Shown here: in pieces, positions 1 to 5,666 of the stretch
How the letters are laid out: each line of letters opens with the position of its first letter
Numbering within the stretch: the stretch's first letter is position 1
Assembly (NCBI GenBank): GCA_943333015.1
Contig: CALQRR010000128.1
Span: forward strand, 1-5,666
Length of the DNA stretch: 5,666 nucleotides
Direction of reading: 5' to 3'
Origin: Chitinophaga pinensis
Lineage (GTDB): Bacteria; Bacteroidota; Bacteroidia; M30B66
Notes under the pieces: generated by a model
The model's input: only the letters and a program-made list of their open reading frames with translations
Told to the model about the DNA's origin: nothing
Database searches by the model: none
Made by a program: the position numbers and the translations under genes

Positions 1-447
1 TCAGAAGGGTATAAAAACATTGTCCTACCTATCGATTTTTCAAAGCAAACGAAGCAAAAGTTGGTTTGGGCTGTTGAACTGTCCAAGGTGTTTAATTCGA
101 CCTTCCACGTTCTTGCCGATTTTGAAGACGATGAGTTTACCAGCAAAGCGGTGAATAACAACATCGCATACGCCGAAAATTACCTCCGCAAAAACGAGTG
201 CAATTTTACCGTTGCCAGAGCTCCCAAAGGCGATTTTGCCAAAGAAACTATTCGCTTTTCGAGTTCTGTGGAAGCCGATCTGATTGTTATAATGACCAAT
301 CAGGATCAAGGTTTGAGCTCATATATCATTGGGCCATATGAGCAAAACGTGATTGCCAACGATGCCCAAATACCTGTTATGACGCTTAATCCGGTGGATA
401 CAATGAATGCTAAAAACGGACATCTGTTCAATTTCGGGAATTACTAA
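1..447 (+). CDS. Universal stress protein (UspA family), C-terminal part, 5' truncated
   Basis: The reading frame is open from the first base, so the gene begins upstream; 148 codons are visible, ending in TAA at 445-447. Visible residues 4-14 (YKNIVLPIDFS) form the first beta strand and acidic loop of a Usp alpha/beta fold. Residues 92-98 (ADLIVIM) and 111-129 (from GPYEQ to PVMTL) are the late strand and closing helix/strand typical of the family. One Usp domain is about 130-145 residues. The frame already runs through a linker-like SEG before this domain, so it is probably the second domain of a tandem Usp protein of about 280 residues, a common Bacteroidota form; that is inference. The usual ATP-binding signature (G-x2-G-x9-G-S/T) is not intact: the first glycine position reads TNQDQG and the last reads GP instead of GS/GT. 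This domain may therefore not bind ATP and may act in dimerisation or regulation. It is cytoplasmic. An 18-residue tail rich in Asn and Gly follows the domain. It converges with serS. Confidence 0.85.
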   Translation, partial: SEGYKNIVLPIDFSKQTKQKLVWAVELSKVFNSTFHVLADFEDDEFTSKAVNNNIAYAENYLRKNECNFTVARAPKGDFAKETIRFSSSVEADLIVIMTNQDQGLSSYIIGPYEQNVIANDAQIPVMTLNPVDTMNAKNGHLFNFGNY

Positions 448-518
448 ATCAGTACCGTTTACAGTACAAAAAAACAGTCCGCATTGCCCTGAAAGCAAAA
501 GGTCTGTGCAGGCGTTTC

Positions 519-536
519 CGAGACATTCTCGTTTTT
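519..536 (+). terminator. Short terminator-like hairpin downstream of usp (weak)
   Basis: CGAGA (519-523) pairs with TCTCG (527-531) across a 3-nt loop and is followed directly by five T residues (532-536). The stem is only 5 bp, so on its own it is a weak intrinsic terminator. It lies 72 nt after the usp stop codon and could act as a first, leaky site ahead of the much stronger hairpin at 574-606. It may equally be chance. Confidence 0.25.
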
Positions 537-573
537 CGTAAAGCATCCCTTGGGTAAGATTATACCCAGACAA

Positions 574-606
574 AAAATGCCCTGCATTCCTGATGCAGGG
601 CATTTT
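574..606. terminator. Bidirectional intrinsic terminator between convergent usp and serS
   Basis: A perfect 14-bp stem (574-587 with 593-606, core ATGCCCTGCAT) encloses a 5-nt loop. The outer end of the stem is A-rich on the left and T-rich on the right, so each strand has a U-run after the hairpin. Read on the minus strand the run is six T (577 down to 572), which suits serS, whose stop codon is 43 nt before it. Read on the plus strand the tail is TTTTATTTT, which suits usp, whose stop codon lies 126 nt upstream. Its place between two convergent genes supports a shared terminator. Confidence 0.9.
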
Positions 607-648
607 ATTTTGAATGTCTAATGAAGCTGTATGCCCTGATAGAGCCGC

Positions 649-1923
649 TTAGTTCAGTAAATCAAACCCGCAAAACGGCACCAGCGCTTTCGGAATGCGT
701 ATGCCATCGGGTGTCTGATGATTTTCGAGCAACGCAGCCACAATACGAGGAAGCGCCAGAGCTGATCCGTTGAGTGTGTGTGCCAGACGGGGTTTCTGAT
801 CGCCTTCGCGGAAACGCAACTTCAGACGGTTACTTTGGAAAGCCTCGAAATTGGAGGTGGAGCTTACTTCTAACCATTTTTCCTGCGCAGCAGAATACAC
901 CTCCATGTCGTAAGTAAAGGCAGATGCAAATCCCATATCACCTCCGCATAATTTCAATACACGATACGGCAATTCGAGTTCTTGCAACAAACTGGTTACG
1001 TGATTGCGCATCTCTTCCAACAACGTATAGGAGGTGTCGGGATGAGCAATTTGTACAATTTCCACTTTATCGAATTGATGCAAGCGGTTCAACCCGCGGA
1101 CATCTTTCCCATAGGAACCAGCTTCACGACGGAAACAAGGCGTGTATCCGCAAGCTTTAATCGGGAAGTCTTCTGCTTTCTGAATCGTATCCCGGAAAAT
1201 ATTGGTGATCGGCACTTCTGCCGTTGGAATCATGTAATACTGATCTTCGGGCATGTAATACATCTGTCCTTCTTTATCGGGCAGCTGTCCCGTTCCAAAA
1301 CCAGAATCAGCATTCACCATCAGCGGTGCCTGATATTCGGTATAACCCGCTGCCGTAGCACGCTCGAGGAAAAAGTTGATCAATCCGCGTTGTAAACGGG
1401 CGCCTTTTCCTTTGTAAAAGGGAAAACCGGCTCCGGTCACTTTCACACCAAGCTCAAAATCGATGATGTCGTATTTCTTTGCAAGATCCCAATGTGGCTG
1501 TGCTTCGGCATGCAATACCGGGATTTCTCCAAAACGCTCAACAGTGATATTTTCTTCCGGTCCGCGTCCAAATGGAATGGGCTCCGCAGGAATATTCGGG
1601 ATGGTAAATAATATCTGACGGATGGCTTCTTCTGTTTCGGTCAGCTTGATCTCCAGCAATTTGCTGTCTTCTTTGATGGTTGCTGTTTCTTCTTTCAGCA
1701 GATTGGCTTCACTGGCTTTGCCCGATTTAAAGAGTTCTCCAATCTCCTTGGCAATCTGATTGGCCCGTGCCAGTTTGTTGTCCAATTCCGTTTGTACCGA
1801 CTTTCGCAAATCGTCCAGCAAGAGAATTTGCTCAACACGCTCGCGCGCATCCAAGTGGTTACGTTTTGCTAAACCGGCAATGGCGGCTTCTTTGTTTTCG
1901 CGGAGATAAGGGACCTGAAGCAT
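649..1923 (-). CDS. serS: Seryl-tRNA synthetase, cytoplasmic class II aaRS
   Basis: The enzyme activates serine with ATP and charges tRNA-Ser (and tRNA-Sec where present). At 424 residues it is full length for bacterial SerRS. The start MLQVPYLRENKE is the standard SerRS N-terminus, and the only upstream signal is A-rich, as usual in Bacteroidota. Residues 27-102 are the long two-helix coiled-coil arm that grips the long variable arm of tRNA-Ser. The class II catalytic domain follows. The motif 1 region lies at about 180-204, with the conserved Pro in APLMVN. The TAE serine-binding triplet is 234-236 (PTAEVPI). Motif 2 is about 264-288 (FRREAGSYGKD, then HQFDKVE). The DMGFASAFTYDMEVY segment is 329-343, and EVSSTSNFEAFQSNR (352-366) is the typical substrate-binding loop. 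Motif 3 is 385-403 (NGSALALPRIVAALLENHQ), with the ATP-binding Arg at 393. No key residue is missing. It appears monocistronic: it diverges from the T9SS gene and ends at the terminator at 574-606. Confidence 0.98.
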   Translation of the reverse strand: MLQVPYLRENKEAAIAGLAKRNHLDARERVEQILLLDDLRKSVQTELDNKLARANQIAKEIGELFKSGKASEANLLKEETATIKEDSKLLEIKLTETEEAIRQILFTIPNIPAEPIPFGRGPEENITVERFGEIPVLHAEAQPHWDLAKKYDIIDFELGVKVTGAGFPFYKGKGARLQRGLINFFLERATAAGYTEYQAPLMVNADSGFGTGQLPDKEGQMYYMPEDQYYMIPTAEVPITNIFRDTIQKAEDFPIKACGYTPCFRREAGSYGKDVRGLNRLHQFDKVEIVQIAHPDTSYTLLEEMRNHVTSLLQELELPYRVLKLCGGDMGFASAFTYDMEVYSAAQEKWLEVSSTSNFEAFQSNRLKLRFREGDQKPRLAHTLNGSALALPRIVAALLENHQTPDGIRIPKALVPFCGFDLLN

Positions 1924-1947
1924 TGTTTAATTCTTTTTAAGCGGCTG

Positions 1948-1955
1948 CAAAGTTA
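1948..1955 (-). promoter_or_regulatory. Bacteroidota-type -7 promoter element for serS
   Basis: On the minus strand this reads TAACTTTG, an exact match to the TAnnTTTG -7 consensus of the Bacteroidota housekeeping sigma factor. It lies 24 nt before the serS ATG, which would give a 5' leader of roughly 15-20 nt. No clear TTTG -33 element is seen at the usual spacing of about 19-21 nt, so the call rests on the -7 box and its position. The leader is too short for a riboswitch or T-box, and none is seen. Confidence 0.5.
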
Positions 1956-2021
1956 AAGCCTTGCCGGAAATTAATCCGCTCTTTTTCGGGTTCTTTGTAG
2001 ATTCGTTCTCCCATCTTATTT

Positions 2022-2084
2022 ATGTCTCGATTTCTCTCCGTTTTTTGCTCCCTGCTTCTGGCATTTGCTTCGCCCATACTTGCG
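2022..2084 (+). other. Signal peptide coding segment
   Basis: Residues 1-21 show a short basic start (MSR), a hydrophobic core (FLSVFCSLLLAFA) and a small-residue cleavage site after PILA, leaving a mature N-terminus at QNLPCG. No lipobox Cys sits at the cleavage site: Cys9 lies inside the core and Cys26 is too far downstream. A Sec/signal peptidase I substrate is therefore favoured over a lipoprotein. Confidence 0.85.
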
Positions 2085-5000
2085 CAGAATCTGCCATGTG
2101 GCGCTGTTATTACCGATGTGCAGGGCGCAACAGAGAATTACCTTCCCGGTCAGAATTACAACGACACACTTTCGGTTGATGCCGGGCAAGCTATCAACCT
2201 CAGCTTTTCACAACTCGAACTTGGTGCGGGCGACACCTTGCGCATTTTCGAAGGAACCCTTTCGGGAATTCCTCCACTGGCCGTTTTTGTTGCCGGAGAT
2301 GTTTTGACAAACGTACACTCTTGGGGTTCTTCCATCATTGTATCATTTACTAGCGATGCCAATGATGAAGCTGCTGGTTGGGCAGCACAGCTCTTGTGTC
2401 AACCCCAAACATTTGCCCATCTCAACTTTCCGTTCGATTCACTCTGCGCTGGACTTGAGGCAACCATGCCATTGGAAGTGCTGGCTCCGTTGGAGAATGG
2501 TTTATTACTGGAAGCTTTTTTAAGTGATGTGAACGGCAGTTTCGATAATCCCTATCCCATTGGAGAAGCCTATACCGGGGCGGCGGCTATATTCATTCAG
2601 CTTTCAGCCGATCAACCGGCCAGCGACAATTACATCATACGCTTAATCATTTCAGATTCTACCGGAGTGTACTTGCAGCAAAACCTTCCTGTTAAAATCA
2701 GCCGAATTCCAGAACAACCTGTTATTACGGGCAATTCTTTCTTTTGTGGAGATTCCGTCTTGCTGTCCATTCCGTTTCAATTTCGGGTCGACTTTCAATG
2801 GTATTTTGAAAATGATTCCGTTCCTCAAGCCAATGATCCGGAACTTTTTGTCCATCTGCCCGGCACCTATTTCGCATCCGCAACCAATTCCTGCGGAACC
2901 GTTTTTTCTGCCAACTTCAACCTCAATTTGCTGCCTGTTCCACTAACTCCCTTGTTAGAAACTTCAGGCAATGTGCTGTGTCCGGGTGATACCGTTAACC
3001 TTACCATCGTTTCCGATGCCGACACCTCCGCGTATCACTGGTTCAACAACACGCAGCAACTCAGTTTAAATGAGTTGATAATTGAAACAACTCAGCCCGG
3101 TGATTATTTTGTCGTTCGAAACAACCTCTGTGGAACGTCTTTCTCCGATACCATTCATATCAGCGCCCTTCCTTTTCCTCCGGCGAGTACGATAACGGCC
3201 TCCGGAAGTCTTAATTTTTGTGAAGGAAATGCCATCCAGTTGAGTCTTCCCAATCCGGGCGACTTTCAGATTACCTGGTTCAACAACCTGAATCAAATTC
3301 AACAGGGAAACAGTTCATTGAATGTCGATCAGCCTGGAAGCTATTCGGCTTCTTTATCCAATGTGTGTGGAGAAACGCATTCCATCGATACGCTAGAAGT
3401 GAATGTTCAGCTATTGCCTGTACCGGCTGTTCTCAGCGCCGCTGGCCCAACAACCTTGTGTGAAGGAAACTCGGTTGTGTTGTTTGCCGAAATTTTACCC
3501 GGACAGCAAAGTCAGTGGTTGCTTAATGGTTCACCTGTGAGCGGAAACGGTGCTCAGCTGGGTGCTTCTACAACAGGAGTTTACACCATGAATACCATTA
3601 ATTCATGTGGTACGGTGCTTTCAGAAAACAGCATTGCCGTTACCATCAATCTGCTACCGCTGCAGCCAACCCTGTATAGTTTGTCTACTCCCGCTTTATG
3701 CAATGGCAGTTCGGTAACGTTAGCTGTTGAAGCACAGGTGGGCGTTACGTATGTTTGGAAGCGCAATGGCTCCGCTTTTTCTGGAACAACCAACAGCATC
3801 ACCACCAGTCAGCAGGGTGTGTATACCGTTTCTGTCACCAACGGATGCGGTACGTTGATCAGCCAGAACGATATCAGCGTCATTTCAGGTACGGCACCAA
3901 CTTCTCCGGTAATCACCGCTGGCGGAACAACCACATTTTGTCAGGGGCTTTCTGTTACCCTGACCACAACGCCCCAGCAGGGAGTTTTGTACCGTTGGCT
4001 GCGCGATGGTATTCCAACCGGAAATGCCGGATTTTCGATGCCGGCGACAAGTTCAGGAGCTTATACGGTAGAGGTTTCCAATGCGTGCGATACACTTGTT
4101 TCAGTCCTGCCTCTATCGGTGAATGTACTACCACCGCCTGTGGAGGTGGAAATCTCCCCCTTGGGTGAATACAGTGTGTGTCAGGGAGATAGTCTTTTAC
4201 TCAGCATTCCAGCCATCCCCGGTGTGAGTTACCAATGGCGACGGAATACACAGGCATTGCCGTACAATACAAACAGCATCTATGTTTATCAGGAAGGTAG
4301 TTATACCATTTTATTGGGTAATTCCTGCGGAACAACTCCAGCCAGTAATTCGGTCTACCTCAACGTGGATTCGCTCCAGCCCGGCGTTACCGATATCGTT
4401 GCTCAGCCTGGCACGGCGCTTTGTCCAGGAGGCTATGTGCTGTTGAATGCAACACCGGTTCCTTTTCAGCTGTATTCCTGGTATCTCGATGGGGAACTTC
4501 TGGAGGGAGAACAAAATGCCGTTCTTCAGGCAACCGAATGGGGCACGTATACATTGCAAGCCAATAATGCCTGCGGTGTTTCGGTGGCTTCGGAGGGCGT
4601 TACCCTCGGGCCGGGAGATCCGCCTGCTGATTTTAACCTATTTATGGCTGGTGATGCTGTTTTTTGCTCGAACGACAGTCTGCAGATTACCGCTCAAACG
4701 GCTTTTGGTGTTTCGGTTCGCTGGTTTTTAAATGGAGAATTTTTAGTGGAAGGCCCCGCTCAGATTTTCGCCTTGCTACCGGGCAACTACACCGCTAATT
4801 GCTGGAGCGGTTGCGGGGAAGCACAAGGACTCACTACCATTTCCCTAACGACCATTCCTGCACCGGAAATTCCCGTGATTACACTCCTGGGATCGAATCT
4901 GAATACGACAGCTACCGGAATACTGCAGTGGCTCGATGCCGCACAGAATGAAATTGCTGGAGCAACAGCCTCTTCGTATTCACCTGCTCCGGTAAATGCC

Positions 5001-5321
5001 AGTTATTTTGTCCGCGTAACGGCTCCCAATGGCTGCACGGCTGTATCAGAGCCATTTCATTACAATGTGGATGGAATGGATGAACTGACTTTACTATCAT
5101 TCCGCATGTATCCGAATCCGGCTCAGGGATATGTGTATATCCAGCGCTTGGCAGATGTTCCTTCTTTGCCGTATCTGCAACTTTGCGATATCACCGGGCG
5201 GGAAATTCGCACTATTTCTTTATCGAACACCACCCTCACCCGGATAGAACTGGAAGGCCTAAAGCCCGGAATATACCTGCTAGGAAATTCCGAAAACCGG
5301 AAAGCCTTAGTGGTGTATTGA
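2022..5321 (+). CDS. Large secreted multidomain protein: CUB-like domain, tandem Ig-like repeats, T9SS type A sorting domain
   Basis: This is a complete 1099-residue protein. An in-frame TAG at 1998-2000 makes the ATG at 2022 the first possible ATG start, and it opens directly into a signal peptide. Residues 1-21 are the signal peptide, with likely cleavage after PILA. Residues 26-126 resemble a CUB domain bounded by Cys26 and Cys126. Residues about 136-226 resemble the beta-rich module with a DVNGSFDNPYPIG motif found in other Bacteroidota surface proteins. Residues about 231-943 hold nine Ig-like repeats. Residues about 947-1016 are a shorter Ig-like domain (WLDAAQNEIAGAT, then NGC) of the type that often precedes the sorting domain. 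Residues 1019-1099 are the T9SS type A domain with YPNP at 1030-1033. The expected route is Sec export to the periplasm, then T9SS translocation with removal of the C-terminal domain and release or surface anchoring. There is no catalytic motif. A role in adhesion, carbohydrate binding or surface-layer function is inference; the ligand is unknown. No clear promoter or Shine-Dalgarno sequence is visible. Confidence 0.93.
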   Translation: MSRFLSVFCSLLLAFASPILAQNLPCGAVITDVQGATENYLPGQNYNDTLSVDAGQAINLSFSQLELGAGDTLRIFEGTLSGIPPLAVFVAGDVLTNVHSWGSSIIVSFTSDANDEAAGWAAQLLCQPQTFAHLNFPFDSLCAGLEATMPLEVLAPLENGLLLEAFLSDVNGSFDNPYPIGEAYTGAAAIFIQLSADQPASDNYIIRLIISDSTGVYLQQNLPVKISRIPEQPVITGNSFFCGDSVLLSIPFQFRVDFQWYFENDSVPQANDPELFVHLPGTYFASATNSCGTVFSANFNLNLLPVPLTPLLETSGNVLCPGDTVNLTIVSDADTSAYHWFNNTQQLSLNELIIETTQPGDYFVVRNNLCGTSFSDTIHISALPFPPASTITASGSLNFCEGNAIQLSLPNPGDFQITWFNNLNQIQQGNSSLNVDQPGSYSASLSNVCGETHSIDTLEVNVQLLPVPAVLSAAGPTTLCEGNSVVLFAEILPGQQSQWLLNGSPVSGNGAQLGASTTGVYTMNTINSCGTVLSENSIAVTINLLPLQPTLYSLSTPALCNGSSVTLAVEAQVGVTYVWKRNGSAFSGTTNSITTSQQGVYTVSVTNGCGTLISQNDISVISGTAPTSPVITAGGTTTFCQGLSVTLTTTPQQGVLYRWLRDGIPTGNAGFSMPATSSGAYTVEVSNACDTLVSVLPLSVNVLPPPVEVEISPLGEYSVCQGDSLLLSIPAIPGVSYQWRRNTQALPYNTNSIYVYQEGSYTILLGNSCGTTPASNSVYLNVDSLQPGVTDIVAQPGTALCPGGYVLLNATPVPFQLYSWYLDGELLEGEQNAVLQATEWGTYTLQANNACGVSVASEGVTLGPGDPPADFNLFMAGDAVFCSNDSLQITAQTAFGVSVRWFLNGEFLVEGPAQIFALLPGNYTANCWSGCGEAQGLTTISLTTIPAPEIPVITLLGSNLNTTATGILQWLDAAQNEIAGATASSYSPAPVNASYFVRVTAPNGCTAVSEPFHYNVDGMDELTLLSFRMYPNPAQGYVYIQRLADVPSLPYLQLCDITGREIRTISLSNTTLTRIELEGLKPGIYLLGNSENRKALVVY
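2097..2399 (+). other. CUB-like domain of the T9SS protein
   Basis: Residues 26-126 follow the CUB pattern: a leading Cys, then LSFSQLELGAGDTLRIFEG (the hydrophobic strand and the acidic D-x-L-x-I-x-x-G stretch that binds calcium in many CUB domains), then IIVSFTSDAND and GWAAQLLC at the end. The SF-x-SD near the end and the closing aromatic/hydrophobic strand are family hallmarks. CUB domains usually mediate protein or glycan binding. Cys26 and Cys126 could form a disulfide after export. The assignment is by eye. Confidence 0.7.
2712..4850 (+). repeat. Nine tandem Ig-like protein repeats, about 80 residues each
   Basis: The first Cys of each repeat is at residues 242, 320, 400, 480, 560, 640, 720, 801 and 882. 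The core Trp is at 260, 340, 419, 499, 579, 659, 739, 820 and 901. The second Cys is at 291, 370, 449, 529, 609, 689, 769, 851 and 931. Within each repeat the two Cys are 49 or 50 residues apart, and the Trp is 18-20 residues after the first Cys, as in an Ig fold with a core Trp and a disulfide. The recurring pattern is C-x-G-x-S-V-x-L, then W, then G-x-Y-x-V, then N-x-C-G-T. Linkers often begin LP-x-P. Repeat 6 has CD instead of CG, and repeat 9 has an extra Cys927. The repeats resemble the Ig-like modules seen with C-terminal sorting domains in Cytophaga-type proteins. They have diverged at the nucleotide level, so they are old duplications. Confidence 0.88.
5076..5318 (+). other. T9SS type A C-terminal sorting domain
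   Basis: Residues 1019-1099 show the three sorting-domain blocks: FRMYPNPAQGYVYI (1027-1040) with the YPNP motif, LQLCDITGREI (1052-1062) matching the central D-x-x-G-R/K block, and LEGLKPGIYLL (1077-1087) with the G-x-Y block, followed by a short charged tail ending ALVVY. This domain directs passage through the outer-membrane T9SS channel and is normally cleaved by the sortase PorU. A T9SS locus is not in this window and must be encoded elsewhere if the system is used. Confidence 0.93.
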
Positions 5322-5546
5322 ATCTGTTTTACTAGTTTGAATTTGCGATTAAGCCTTTCATACACAAACAGACTTTTTGTATCGACTTTGGATGAAAGAT
5401 TTCTAAGTGTATTGAGAAGAACACTTATGAAATCGGATAGTCGTGAAATTGGTATACCTGTGAACCAAACGCAACAATAACAGGCACACTCCTCTTGCAA
5501 ATAATGATTAAAGTATTATTGCGGAGGGAGGAGGGAATGAAAGACT
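5322..5546. other. Noncoding stretch downstream of the T9SS gene
   Basis: This AT-rich stretch of about 225 bp has no credible gene on either strand. Two weak hairpins occur: TAAGTGT (5404-5410) with ACACTTA (5421-5427), and GCAAATAAT (5497-5505) with ATTATTGC (5515-5522), the latter with one bulge. Neither is followed by a T-run, so neither looks like a terminator. A TAnnTTTG promoter box at full match was not found. The first strong terminator after the T9SS stop codon is about 270 nt downstream, so the transcript either has a long 3' tail or stops at a site I cannot see. Confidence 0.6.
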
Positions 5547-5563
5547 TTCCACGATTCAATTAA
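5521..5563 (+). other. Purine-rich Shine-Dalgarno-like tract before an 8-codon ORF
   Basis: The stretch 5523-5535 contains three overlapping GGAGG units (5523-5527, 5527-5531, 5530-5534). An ATG follows at 5537-5539, opening an 8-codon frame (MKDFPRFN) that stops with TAA at 5561-5563. The ATG begins only 2 nt after the last GGAGG, 5 nt after the middle one and 9 nt after the first, so the first two have usable spacing. A strong Shine-Dalgarno sequence is rare in Bacteroidota. It could be a leader peptide ahead of the downstream hairpin, a two-layer G-quadruplex former, or a chance purine run. The final codons lie inside the palindrome. Confidence 0.2.
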
Positions 5564-5666
5564 TAAGATTTGCTTTTTTACGTAAAAGTAAAAACCCTGT
5601 TCAGAATTCTGAACAGGGTTTTTACTTTTACGTAAAAAAGCAAATCTTATTAATTGAATCGTGGAA
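5547..5666. repeat. Perfect 120-bp palindrome reaching the window end
   Basis: Bases 5547-5606 are the exact reverse complement of 5607-5666, with no spacer and no mismatch; the centre is the GAATTC at 5604-5609. Nested inside each arm is a 12-bp self-palindrome, TTTTACGTAAAA (5576-5587 and 5626-5637). The left boundary is set only by where the window ends, so the symmetry may continue. The core is an ordinary terminator hairpin, but the outer 43 bases of each arm are not needed for termination. The likeliest explanation is a fold-back chimera or an assembly break at a contig end; a true genomic palindrome is possible. Confidence 0.97.
5590..5623. terminator. Bidirectional intrinsic terminator at the core of the palindrome
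   Basis: A 15-bp stem, ACCCTGTTCAG at its core with flanking A and T runs (5590-5604 with 5609-5623), closes on the 4-nt loop AATT. Five A residues precede it and five T residues end it, so it reads as a Rho-independent terminator on either strand. It could end a transcript from the T9SS gene or from a convergent gene beyond the window. If the right arm is an artefact, only the left half of the stem is certain, although the compact hairpin itself is normal for this kind of genome and could be what seeded the fold-back. Confidence 0.75.

Noticed and set aside
551..568. Hairpin TGGGTA/TACCCA just before the usp-serS terminator
   Set aside because: The stem is only 6 bp and has no T-run on either strand; the neighbouring 14-bp hairpin explains termination.
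319..603. Minus-strand open frame of 94 codons across the end of usp
   Set aside because: It starts inside the terminator hairpin at 574-606 and runs antisense to usp; the translation resembles no protein family.
982..1395. Plus-strand open frame of 137 codons inside serS
   Set aside because: It is fully antisense to the catalytic core of serS, whose motifs are intact, and has no family resemblance.
1961..1997. Possible plus-strand promoter for the T9SS gene (TTG at 1961-1963, GTTCTTTG at 1990-1997)
   Set aside because: The -7 candidate lacks the TA of TAnnTTTG and the spacing of 26 nt is too long, so it cannot be told from chance.
3755..4168. Plus-strand open frame of 137 codons in another frame of the T9SS gene
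   Set aside because: It overlaps Ig-like repeats that keep their periodic Cys and Trp in the main frame, and the alternative translation is rich in His, Arg and Cys without pattern.
2712..4850. Repeat array considered as a CRISPR or DNA tandem repeat
   Set aside because: The repetition is seen at protein level only; the DNA units differ strongly, the frame is open throughout and there are no short identical repeats with spacers.
5123..5500. Minus-strand open frame of 125 codons overlapping the end of the T9SS gene
   Set aside because: Most of it lies antisense to the well-supported sorting domain, it has no recognisable motif, and its composition is that of a shadow frame. No promoter box was found ahead of it.

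Overview
The window looks like a piece of a Bacteroidota chromosome or metagenomic contig. The clearest marker is a large secreted protein that ends in a type IX secretion (T9SS type A) sorting domain, a system confined to this phylum and close relatives. Start codons without a Shine-Dalgarno sequence and a TAnnTTTG promoter element upstream of serS fit the same assignment. No genus can be named from the sequence alone.

Layout. (1) Positions 1-447, plus strand: the 3' part of a universal stress protein gene, cut by the window start and probably the second half of a two-domain protein. (2) Positions 448-648: an intergenic gap holding a strong bidirectional terminator (574-606) shared with the convergent gene. 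(3) Positions 649-1923, minus strand: a complete seryl-tRNA synthetase gene (serS). (4) Positions 1924-2021: a short divergent promoter region. (5) Positions 2022-5321, plus strand: a complete 1099-residue exported protein. It has a signal peptide, a CUB-like domain, a linker beta-domain, nine Ig-like repeats of about 80 residues, a degenerate tenth Ig-like domain and a C-terminal T9SS sorting domain. (6) Positions 5322-5666: noncoding, with a purine-rich Shine-Dalgarno-like tract and then a perfect 120-bp palindrome that runs to the last base of the window.

The three genes do not form an operon. usp and serS converge on a shared terminator, and serS and the T9SS gene diverge from a gap of about 100 bp. 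serS is housekeeping, the Usp protein is a stress or signalling protein of uncertain ligand, and the large protein is a cell-surface or secreted adhesin-like molecule whose ligand cannot be read from sequence.

The observation most worth checking is the palindrome. Its 34-bp core is a normal terminator hairpin, but the symmetry continues without mismatch for 60 nt per arm and stops only because the window stops. A fold-back assembly or amplification artefact at a contig end is the leading explanation; a genuine long palindrome is the alternative. I do not see a convincing undescribed multi-gene system here.
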